NCBI GenBank assembly: GCA_030789695.1
Contig: CM061142.1
Coordinates: 49,169,987-49,233,986 of the forward strand
Length of the DNA: 64,000 nt
Source of the DNA: Scilla litardierei
Lineage: Eukaryota > Streptophyta > Magnoliopsida > Asparagales > Asparagaceae
Direction of reading: 5' to 3'
Shown here: positions 55,449 through 64,000 of the stretch, one piece after another
How the letters are laid out: every line of letters starts with the position of its first letter
How positions within the stretch are numbered: the first letter of the stretch is position 1
Notes under the pieces: generated by a model
What the model was told of the DNA's origin: nothing
Database searches by the model: none
The model's input: the letters and a program-made list of their open reading frames with translations, nothing else
Program-made: the position numbers and the translations under genes

Positions 55449-55456
55449 ATTATTCC

Positions 55457-56118
55457 TGATCTCATTAAAAGTAATCTTACATATGAAATTATCAAGTTCT
55501 TCAAATATCATTGTCATGTTTTGCTCATGCTTTACGCTGAAAACACGGTCATGTATTCAATGTTTCATTGGGTTAAGGGCACGTGCTAATGTTATCGGTT
55601 TAACCTAAATCCAACCGATTAGCATGATAAAAAATTTAAGGGCATGAATAAGCTGGTATAATTCCAAGACCGAAAGCTAATCATATCGGCATCCAAAGTT
55701 AGCCGGCTGTCTTTGCTTAGGATCCAAATTATGTGTGTCCTCTATTACGACCGTAATACCGTCCGCAAGTGATTTTGGAGCTCCATTATTAACTTTGTTT
55801 ACTAGTGTAGGGAGTTGGGGTTCGTTGGATCTGAACCGAACCCGAAGTGGGTTGCGGGTTCGAATCCTATAGGGACCTAACCAGATCCAATACTGCTTAT
55901 GGTTTAGGTCTCCTAATATGATTTATGATTTGTATTCAGCGCCTTCATGAGACTTAGATCGGGCATCCCACGGTTGTTAGGATTGTTTGCTAATAAATTG
56001 ATTTGAGATTCTAATTATCCTAATGATGTAATTCATGTGGTATCTGAGCAATGCTCTTGATTTGGTATGCGTGTATCCTTCATCTACACCTGTAACATGT
56101 TTGATTATTTATTTAGGC
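55457..56118. other. Unassigned sequence left of element G
   Basis: No frame of interest and no recognised repeat. It contains GAACCGAACCCGAAGTGGGTTGCGGGTTCG, a local inverted-repeat-like stretch near 55835-55860. With 63223-63265 it forms the insertion target of element G. Confidence 0.5.
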
Positions 56119-56123
56119 ATGTA

Positions 56124-56340
56124 TGTTAGAGAGTAATCAAACTCAAGAAGAAAAATAGTGATAGGAATTCTTAGAGATAGAATGAGTAACCATGGCCATA
56201 GGCCATGGTTCTCTATATATTAATTTAGAGGGGGAGATGAAGGGCCTCTAGGAGACCAAGAGTCCCCATTACCCATAGTAATGGGACTAATGAATGGGTA
56301 ATGAAGGAGGAGAGGCCAAAAGCCTCCCTCATTCATAACA
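56124..56340 (-). repeat. 3' LTR of element G (217 bp)
   Basis: It runs from TGTTAGAGAGTAATC to CTCATTCATAACA. It contains a CATGGCCATAGGCCATGG palindrome and TATATATTAA. The only differences noticed from the right LTR are near 56198, 56282 and 56311. Confidence 0.95.
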
Positions 56341-56569
56341 CTCCCCCTTACCCATTCATCACTTTGGTCTCAGTATCTGAGGCAAATATGGGTGGATACT
56401 TCTGGATCCAGAGTAAGTGTGTTTGCCTCGTTAAAACCTTAGCTATGGAAAACCCAGTGGAAAAAACCCAACAGCTTAAGGAAAAAAAGTGCAACCCACG
56501 GGTTACTCCCCCTGATCCTTACAAGCTTCAGGCTTGCAGGTCTTTTAATTGTCGCAAACCAATGTTCTT

Positions 56570-59035
56570 TACAATCTTTACAAAAGTACATTTTGGCAAA
56601 GACTTAGTAAAAAGATCAGCTAAGTTATTGCAGGACTGTATCTGCTGAACTTCGATTTGCTTGTCCTCCTTTAGCTCATGTGTTCAGAAAAACTTGGGAG
56701 ATATGTGCTTCGTCCTGTCGCCCTTGATGTAGCCCTTTTGAAGTTGAGCAATGCATGCAGCGTTGTCTTCAAACAGGACGGTAGGCTCCAAATCACCGGT
56801 CTTCAGGCCAGTAGATTGAAGAATGTGTTGGACGACGGATCGTAGCTAATAACACTCTCTGCTTGCTTCATGGATCGCAATGAGCTCCGAATGGTTGGAT
56901 GATGTAGCTGTTGTGGTTTGCTTTACCGATCTCCAGGAGATAGCAGTACCTCCGTAGGTAAAAACAAAACCTGTTTGGGATTTTCCCGTGTGCGGATCTG
57001 AGAGATAACCTGCATCAGCATAACCAAATAATTTGGGGGAGGCACCTCTCTGGTAGTAAAGTCCAAGATCAATGGAACCCTGGAGGTATCGCAGAAGATG
57101 CTTTACTCCATTACAGTGGCGCTTTGTGGGCGTTGCACTGTGTATGGCTAGAAGATTAACTGTAAACGCTATATCGGGACACGTACAGTTAGCCAGATAT
57201 AGAAGTGCTCTAATGGCACTGAGGTAGGGTACTTCAGGACCCAGTATCTTCTCCCCCTGTTCTAGTGGCCGGAAGGGGTCCTTATGTACATCTAGTGATC
57301 TTACGATCATAGGAGTACCTAAAGGATGACATTTATCCATGTGAAACTTGCGTAGAAGTTTCTTTGTATAATTAGATTGGTGTAATAGGATTCCACCTCT
57401 TAGGTGTTCTATCTGTAAGCCAAGACAATACTTTGGTTTGCCTAGGTCTTTCATTTCAAAAGTATGTTTTAGGCTTTCAGATATCTCATTGATCTCTGTA
57501 GGAGATCCTATGAGATTTAAGTCATCTACATATACAGCTATGATGACGAATCCTTTTCCCGTTCTTTTTATAAAGATACACGGGCAGACTTCATTATTCG
57601 TGAACCCTTGCTGTGCAAGGAAATCACTTAGTCTGTTATACCACATCTTGCCCGATTGTTTTAGACCATATAATGATCTATGTAGCCTTACAGAGAATAC
57701 GTCCCGAGGTATCTCTTTCATCTCTGGGGGTAGATTAAACCCATCAGGAAGTCTCATATAGATATTTTTATCTATATCGCCATATAGATATGCAGTCACA
57801 ACGTCCATGAGCTGCATTTCTAGGCTTTCCAAAGAAGTTAGGCTTATTAAGAATCGGAATGTGACCGAATCCATGATCGGAGAATACGTATCTTCGTAAT
57901 CAATCCCCGGTCTTTGGGAAAATCCCTGGGCTACAAGGCGTGCCTTATAGCGAACGATCACATTATTTTCATCTCTGTTTCTTATGAAAACCCACTTATA
58001 TCCCACAAGTTTTACACCTACTGGTGTTTGGACTACTGGTCCAAAGACTTTGCGTTTCAAGAGTGAGTCCAGCTCTGCTCTTATTGCCTCGTCCCACTTT
58101 GGCCAATCATCTCGGCGTTTCCATTCTGCTAGAGATCGTGGTTCGACGTCATCGTCATATTCAGTGACGTGAACGGCAATATCAAACGTAAAATCGTCGT
58201 CGACGACTATGCTATTTCTGTCCAGTACTTCTCCAGTACGTACAAAATTTAATGATGTTTCTCCTATTGTTTCCTCTGCTGGGGAAATCAGGAGGGGAGA
58301 AGTAGCTGGTCTGAGCTCAGCATCATGTGGAGGGATAATCTTAGTATCTCTAGGAGTCTTCCTCTTTCGAGGAACTTTATCTTTTGAACCTGGTAGGCGT
58401 CCTCTTTTCATTTGAGGTACAGCCAATTCTGCTGTCGGTGGATTGCATCCATCTATGGGGATGTCAATCCTAGCTGGCGTATTGGCAGCAGGGATGTGTG
58501 AACGGACAATCTTCTGGTTGTCCGTGAATTTATCCGGCAAAAGATGTACTGTATTTTGGATGTGAAGGATCTTCAGGATCTCATCTTCACACAGATTAGT
58601 ACGCGGATCATATAGGGACAAAGACTTCTGGTCCCAACTAATGGTCTCAGAAGCTTCTGGCTTCTTAGACTGTGTGCCCAGTTTAGGAAAAATTTTCTCA
58701 TTAAATTTACAGTCAGCAAAACGTGCCTTGAATGCGTCACCCGTCAGGGGTTCAAGGTATCTTATGATAGAGGGCGAATCAAACCCAATATATATACCTA
58801 GACGACGATGAGGACCCATTTTGGTCCTCTGAGGTGGTGCTATTGGGACATATACCGCACAACCAAACACTCTCAAATGAGAGATATCCGGAGGTGCGCC
58901 ATATGCTAGTTGCATCAGGGATAAAGTATGACCTCCAGAGGGTCTTATCCTAATAAGTGATGCGGCATGTAAAATAGCATGCCCCAAGCATCCACAGGCA
59001 ACTGGGATTGCATAAGCAATGGACGTGCAATCCAT
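56570..59035 (-). pseudogene. Element G reverse transcriptase and RNase H
   Basis: A 729-codon frame (56846-59035) starts in the integrase C-terminal region (YGAPPDISHLRVFGCAVY), passes a long linker and enters RT: YKWVFIRNRDENNVIVRYKA, the catalytic VVTAYLYGDIDKNI block and AVYVDDLNLIGS, all intact. RNase H follows with GYADAGYLSD (Asp) and SNHSELIAIHEAS (Glu). A TAA at 56846 stops it; the remaining RNase H (LFEDNAACI) and C-terminus continue in frame to about 56570. The 59035 end overlaps the integrase frame in another phase, so a frameshift separates them. Confidence 0.9.
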
Positions 59036-59604
59036 TGGAGTCTCTTTATAAGGGACTCAGCTAATCCGTTTTGGGTGTGAACATGTGCTACAGGATGTTC
59101 AACTTCGATACCCGTTGCCCGGCAATAGTCTTCGAAGACTTGTGAAGTAAATTCTCCCGCATTATCAAGACGTAGTTTCTTGATATGGTTATCGGGGAAA
59201 TGAGCACGCAACCTAATTATTTGCGCCAATAGCTTTGGAAAAGCTAGGTTGCGGGTGGACAAAAGGCACACATAAGACCATTTGGTTGATGCATCAATCA
59301 GTATCATGAAGTACCGAAATGGGCCACTTGCGGGGTGAATAGGCCCGCAAATGTCACCATGAATTCTCTCAAGGAAGCCAGGAGACTCTAATCCCACTTT
59401 CAGGAGGGATGGTCTCGTTATAAGTTTTACCTTGAAACAAGGGAGACATGGAAATTCACCCTTTTGAAGAATCTTCATGTTCTTCAATTTGTGTCCACGA
59501 GATTCAGAGATGATGTGTCGCATCATTGCTGTTTCAGGGTGACCAAGTCTATTGTGCCAGAGTTCGAACTCTGGCAGTGATTGGCACGTCTGGTGCTCAG
59601 TCAT
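58945..59604 (-). pseudogene. Element G integrase core
   Basis: Pre-integrase zinc block WHNRLGHPETAMM..CLPCFKVK, then the core with all three acidic residues visible: RIHGDICGPI (Asp), KLRLDNAGEFTS (Asp) and QNGLAESLIKRL (Glu). Readable sequence continues upstream of the first Met to about 59770, linking it to the protease. The end at 58945 is a frameshift relative to the downstream RT frame. Confidence 0.88.
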
Positions 59605-59774
59605 ATTGGCTTCTATTGGTTGAATGTATGTTTGGTAGAGACCCGACGGGAGTCCCTTGAATCGTTCGCAGATGATTTTCCGGTCATCTTTCTGACGAGT
59701 TACATACAGATATTCAACCGTATTTTCATCTCTGGTTTCTAAGTGATATCCATTTAAATAGAAATCCTTGAAAC

Positions 59775-59999
59775 TTAAGAGATTCCTATTTGATTTAGGA
59801 GAGAATAATGCATTTTTATTTGAAGTCTTGTGTTATTTGAGAGCAATATAATTGCTTCACCAGATCCTTCGATTATTTGGGACAGACCTGAAATTGTGAT
59901 AACATGACCATCATATTTATTTACGCTATTAAAGTAGCAATGATCGCGAAGGATTGTGTGCGTTGAGGCACTGTCCACTAGGCACTCAGACATCATCTA
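59775..59999 (-). pseudogene. Element G protease region
   Basis: The frame begins MSECLVDSASTHTILRD. The DSA in place of DSG is usual for this Copia lineage rather than a lesion. A LSNNTRLQIKMHY segment follows. The frame breaks before the integrase part, so the polyprotein is interrupted here as well. Confidence 0.78.
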
Positions 60000-60126
60000 T
60001 ATAAGCAAAAACGAAATTTTATTTGAGCAAAAATGTAAACATTCATTCGAAAATAAAAGTTCGTACTTAAGCAAATAAAAGATGAAGATACATTGAATTC
60101 TAAAAAGCATAGATAAAAGATGGTGC

Positions 60127-61140
60127 TCAATCGAGAAGGTCGTCGTTCTCGAAGTCTTTTGCAGTAAACATTGTTGGCGGCTGAACAGCCGCCAAGTTTG
60201 TTTCAGGTAGAGACTTCTGGCTCGCCTGGTATAGATCCTGGAGGTGGCGAGGAGTGCGGTAGTTTCTGGACCAATGGCCAGGCATGCCGCATCTATGGCA
60301 TTTATCCTCCCAGTTCTTCTTTGGAAGTGACACTTGCTCGGTGTTCTTTTGCTTCCAAGTGAAATTTCTTTTTCCCTTATTGTTTTTGTTTGTCTGGGGA
60401 GCTGCACCTCTTGGTTGCTTCATTACAGCTTTCCCTTTAGTGTTTTTAGCCTTCCTCTTGTTTTTCCACTTCTGGGGAGAAACGTGGTGGGCTTCAGGGA
60501 TAGGGGCAGTGCCAGCTGGACGTAAGTTATGAGTTGCAAGCAGTAAGTCTCGATTCTACTCTGTCCTAAGTAGGCATGAGATCAGATCGGAGAATTTCGT
60601 GAAATTGCGTTCACGATACTGCTGCATGAGGATTGCATCTTTCTCGTGAAACGAGGTAAATGTCTTTTCCAACATGCGCTGTTCTGTCACTTCTTCACCG
60701 CACAACTTCAGGCGTGAGGTGATGTTATGAAGTGCAGAATTGTACTCAGCGACGGACTTATAGTCCTGAAGTCTGAGGTTTTCCCACTCATAACTGGCAC
60801 GCGGTAATATAACATCAATTTGATGTTTATACCGAGCTTCCAGCGCTGTCCACATGTCCTTTGGATCCTCAACCGTTAAGTATTCTGCCTTTAAGGTCCG
60901 ATCGCTATGTTTCCTAATGTAGATTATGGCTTTCGCCTTATCTACATCGGATACAGTGGTTGTATGGCTGCTGCTAGTTGTAGCAGAAGCTTCGGCCGCT
61001 GCTGGGGCCGAGGAAGGAGCCAAAATGGACCCAAGGAGGGCCATCGAACGCAAGTGGAACTTTAGGTCCACTCGCCAACTCAGGTAATTCGTCCCTGCAG
61101 AGTCAAGGACTTCGAAATCGACGCTTGCCAATTTTGCCAT
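60127..61140 (-). pseudogene. Element G gag with one in-frame stop
   Basis: The start is the Met at 61138-61140 (MAKLASVDFEVLDSAGTNYL). UBN2-type domain blocks are YLSWRVDLKFHL, DPKDMWTALEARY, YEWENLRLQDYKSVAEYNS and LCGEEVTEQRMLEKTFTSF. A TAG at 60556-60558 stands where a Gln codon is expected (C-to-T change), and reading continues in the same frame to a Lys-rich linker and the zinc knuckle CHRCGMPGHWSRNY. There the fourth Cys is Tyr. The frame stops at 60127. Confidence 0.88.
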
Positions 61141-61707
61141 TTATCTACGCAATTTAAAATGAGCATGAATTAATTAAAATTCAAAATTCATGCATAAAGA
61201 AATAAGTAAAAATGCGGGAATCGGCCAGATACCCAATAAAAAAGTACATAGTCCAAAGTTCGGTTTTAGTCCATAAAAGAAAAGAAAAATACAACTTCGA
61301 AAACCCAAAGTGGGTCCCATTATCTTCGTCTTCATATGCTGTTGCACCGAGCTTTGGCTTTTTATACAAATTTCCTCACTTACAAATTCTCTCAAAAGAA
61401 AATAAAAGTGCAAGGAAAGTAAATAGGTATACAATGGCTGATCCCGAAAAACACATTTTTACTTATTTAAACATCCACGCAGTTCTAAATATGCTACAGG
61501 CATAAAAATAAACAACCACGCATATATCTCAAGCATAACATATGGTAAAGGAAACTAGAAAATATAATTATCTCGTAATCCACGTGGAAACGTTATACAC
61601 CGTTAGGTTAGTTGACTAACGGCAGAGCGGTCTCAGGATCTTTAAGATAGTTATATTTTGAAAAATAGAATCCTAGTAAACCATAGATAAAAATTTGCAA
61701 GAGCGAT

Positions 61708-61779
<72 letters not shown>

Positions 61780-62987
61780 ATGGACTATAATTTTTTTTTT
61801 CATGCAATGTAGTGAGTGCACGAGTTATCACCCTTCATCATCATTTGTATAAATGATGACCAGTCCTGTTAGATTGAATTCTACTGATTCATTCAAATCT
61901 GCGAGCAGAGTTTTGGGCAGCAGATATATATTTGAATTTGTTCCCATTTCCGAAAATACAGATACACGACTATGTAGCTGCAGAGAATTTGGATATGAGT
62001 ACTCTGATTAATACCCATAATTGGTAATTTGGTTGAAATAAAAGTATGCTATATGGAAAAAATTGTACATGTGTTGTATGCATACTCATTTTTGTGCTGT
62101 TGTGAGGGAAGCAGGGGAGCAAATGCTCGGACGGCCTGCATCCCCATGCTTCCATCAAGGCAGCGCACAGCCGGGTATGCCTGCATCCCCAAGCCCTATA
62201 TTTTGTTTGGCATGTGTTTATTTATGCAATGCAAATTTATCGTTGCATCCTTGATATGCAACCTACCAAGAGTTGACACACACAATAATAGATGGAAGAA
62301 GATGAATCCTGAAGGGTTGACCTTGAACCCGTGTCCAACCAATCGGCCCCCTTCGATTGTATTTTTTTTTAAATTTAGTTGATAGTTGCCAGGGATACCA
62401 CATTATATCATTTGATTCTGAAATGAAATGATGGCAATTTTTTTTGTGTGGAAGCAATTTCGGTTGCTCTAATAGGACATCCATGCACTTCTTTAGCATG
62501 TTTTGTAAGACACTTTATGATCTATTGTTTGATGCTTGGCTCATATAACTATGGGCTCTCGCACTGGGACAGAGACATGCAGTTGCATTTTATCGCTTTA
62601 GTTGCTTAAAATTTTTTTTATTGGCTGAAAAAAAAATTACCTTCGGGGTGAGGCTGAAATTTTTTTTATTTAAATTTTATTTTCATTGTATTTTATCAAG
62701 GCAAGACATTGTATTTAGCAGATTTTAAACAAGCCAAAAAGAGGTTGTAAAAAATCATGGCTAAAATATAAATTGTTTATCTACGGGAATATGAAGTATA
62801 CCTCTAGATCGATGATCTAGGGACGACCGTAGAAAAGATCCGTAAAAATAAAAAAAATCCGAGCTCCCGAAAACGTCGAGAATGCCGCAAAGCTCCAACA
62901 AATCGTCGCAGCAACCAAAGATTCCTTACGCGTAGGGGATCAATTTGGTGGGGATTTTAGGATTGGTTTCTTGCTTAAGGAAGAACA
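61141..62987 (-). other. 5' leader of element G
   Basis: 1.85 kb between primer site and gag, without coding signal. It contains a (TA)n microsatellite and several T-runs. Short plus-strand frames here show no domain. Confidence 0.7.
61710..61776. repeat. (TA)n microsatellite
   Basis: A pure TA dinucleotide run of about 67 bp in the leader of element G. Confidence 0.96.
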
Positions 62988-63000
62988 CGTGCTGATAACG
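62986..63000 (-). other. Primer-site junction of element G
   Basis: Directly inside the LTR the minus strand reads CGTTATCAGCACGTG. The same CGTTATCAG.ACG sequence follows the LTRs of H and I, so it is the conserved primer-site region of these short-LTR Copia elements. The tRNA was not identified. Confidence 0.75.
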
Positions 63001-63217
63001 TGTTAGAGAGTAATCAAACTCAAGAAGAAAAATAGTGATAGGAATTCTTAGAGATAGAATGAGTAACCATGGCCATATGCCATGGTTCTCTATATATTAA
63101 TTTAGAGGGGGAGATGAAGGGCCTCTAGGAGACCAAGAGTCCCCATTACCCATAGTAATGGAACTAATGAATGGGTAATGAAGGAGGGGAGGCCAAAAGC
63201 CTCCCTCATTCATAACA
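63001..63217 (-). repeat. 5' LTR of element G (217 bp)
   Basis: Matches 56124-56340 with three substitutions seen. Followed by the ATGTA duplication. Confidence 0.95.
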
Positions 63218-63265
63218 ATGTATTAATTGTTATAACAATGAATTTTTATTTGATATCATGCCTGA

Positions 63266-63411
63266 TGTTGTGAACGGATATGAACCAGAGTTGGTTAGGA
63301 TTGTGGGTATCTTAGAGATGCGCCTATATCTATGTATCATATCATGTAACTCTCCTATCCTACCTATAAATAAAGGGCTCGGGGTTCCTTCCCAGTAGTT
63401 GATTCATAACA
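63266..63411 (+). repeat. 5' LTR of element I (146 bp)
   Basis: It runs from TGTTGTGAACGGATATG to GATTCATAACA, with TATAAATAAAGGG about 45 bp from its end. Termini and TATA position match the H LTR. Confidence 0.82.
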
Positions 63412-63772
63412 CGTTATCAGTACGAGCCTCTAAAAATTCTACAAATATCGATCCTTGTGAAGGCGAAGGGAGACGGGAGATCCACGCGCGCGGTGCAATG
63501 CTTCATCAAACGAGCGTCATCATCCGCGTAGGCTTCGTTCAACCGTCGCTATATCCGGAGGACGGATATAGAGGTAAATCCCGCTAAAACGTCGTTTTTA
63601 TCACACGTATGATAAGATCTACCCATAGATCTCGCAAGATCGATATGGGAATTGCTAATCGCCTATAATCGACGAACTTCATCGTCCAAAAATGATATTT
63701 TTAATATCCAACCCCATACCCGCTGGCGGCCTTGCCGCCGGCAACCCCCCCACCCCTATCGATGCGGCCTAG

Positions 63773-64000
63773 GCCTAACGCCGCATCCCCCCGGCTCCGC
63801 CCTAATACCGACCCCCCTGAAGGGGGCAGCCCCTGCCCTAACGCCGACCCTCCCTGAAGGGGGGCGACCCCGACCCGTCGTCGCACCCCCTGCAGGGGGC
63901 GGCCCCCGCCTAACGCCGACCCCCCCGAAGGGGGGTGGCCTTGGCCCATCGCCGCACCCCCCCCACCCGCGAAGGGGGGCGGCTCCGTCCTAATGCCGAC
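63773..64000 (+). repeat. GC hairpin array in the element I leader
   Basis: Repeated units of about 36-40 bp contain CCTAAYGCCGAC followed by a short hairpin: CCCCC-TGAA-GGGGG (63813-63826), CCC-TGAA-GGG (about 63855), CCCCC-TG-CAGGGGG (about 63896), CCCCCC-CGAA-GGGGGG (about 63930) and an ACCC-GCGAA-GGGGG form (about 63970). The array is cut by the window end. Confidence 0.88.

Larger units (their letters stand above)
56124..63217 (-). mobile_element. Element G: full-length Ty1/copia element
   Basis: 7094 bp, with 217-bp LTRs at both ends, a 5-bp duplication ATGTA (56119-56123, 63218-63222), a polypurine tract (56341-56351 complement) and a primer-site junction CGTTATCAGCACG at 62988-63000 on the minus strand. 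I count three differences between the LTRs, so insertion is recent. Gag, protease, integrase, RT and RNase H are all present in order but interrupted by stops and frameshifts. It is the same family as fragment B. Confidence 0.94.
63266..64000 (+). mobile_element. Element I: 5' end of a short-LTR Copia element, same family as H
   Basis: Plus-strand LTR 63266-63411, primer-site region CGTTATCAGTACGAG at 63412, and a leader aligned with that of H. It runs out of the window within a GC hairpin array, so no gag or pol is visible. Confidence 0.82.

Noticed and set aside
55835..55875. A tRNA T-arm-like GGGTTCGAATCC stretch
   Set aside because: No A box, acceptor stem or anticodon arm could be placed around it.

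Overview
The window is plant nuclear DNA made almost entirely of transposable elements stacked inside one another. No intact host gene, tRNA, rRNA or CRISPR array was found. An angiosperm is indicated by the element types: Copia elements of the Sirevirus type (iMet primer sites, runs of CTCCCCCT-type polypurine tracts, palindrome-rich 1.7-kb LTRs), Athila-like Gypsy elements with tRNA-Asp-type primer sites and a second (env-position) ORF, a FAR1/SWIM/OTU-type Mutator-like element, a Tourist-like MITE and a hAT-like MITE. The species cannot be named from this sequence.

Layout. 1-5297: right part of a minus-strand Sirevirus-like element (A: integrase, protease, broken gag, primer site, 1730-bp LTR), inserted into the RT of an older plus-strand Copia copy (B, 5298-6745). 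6746-9060: pieces of two more Sirevirus LTR ends (L, D). 9060-13996: minus-strand Athila-like Gypsy element E, with pol present and gag absent. 13997-15697: an LTR-like block with outward-facing primer sites at both ends. 15700-21929 plus 45760-47190: plus-strand Athila-like element F, with gag-protease and an env-position ORF but no pol.

Element F is split by a four-level nest. Sirevirus C (21930-45759, 5-bp TSD ATGGA) keeps an uninterrupted gag but has no pol. Its right LTR received a non-coding element with about 3-kb LTRs (J, 27639-36729, TSD ACCAG) and a Copia element (K, 37904-45712, TSD ATGTT). J's right LTR received a PIF/Harbinger-type MITE (34968-35416, TSD TAA). Removing J and K leaves a 1728-bp right LTR for C, exactly the 1700-bp left LTR plus one visible 28-bp deletion.

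47200-47915 holds the 5' end of a short-LTR Copia family (H). The same family recurs in opposite orientation at the window end (I, 63266-64000); both carry GC hairpin arrays in the leader. 48109-54422 is a decayed Mutator-like element (M, 9-bp TSD) with a transposase, an OTU-protease segment and apparent captured host exons: a DEAD-box helicase Q-motif exon and PLAC8-domain exons with splice sites. 54703-55448 is a hAT-like non-autonomous element (8-bp TSD). 56124-63217 is a full-length Copia element (G, 217-bp LTRs, TSD ATGTA).

Nearly all coding regions carry stops, frameshifts or lost catalytic residues. C's gag is the clear exception. The elements show a division of labour typical of non-autonomous families: gag-only (C, F), pol-only (E) and neither (J). 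Mobilisation in trans by relatives elsewhere is inferred, not shown.
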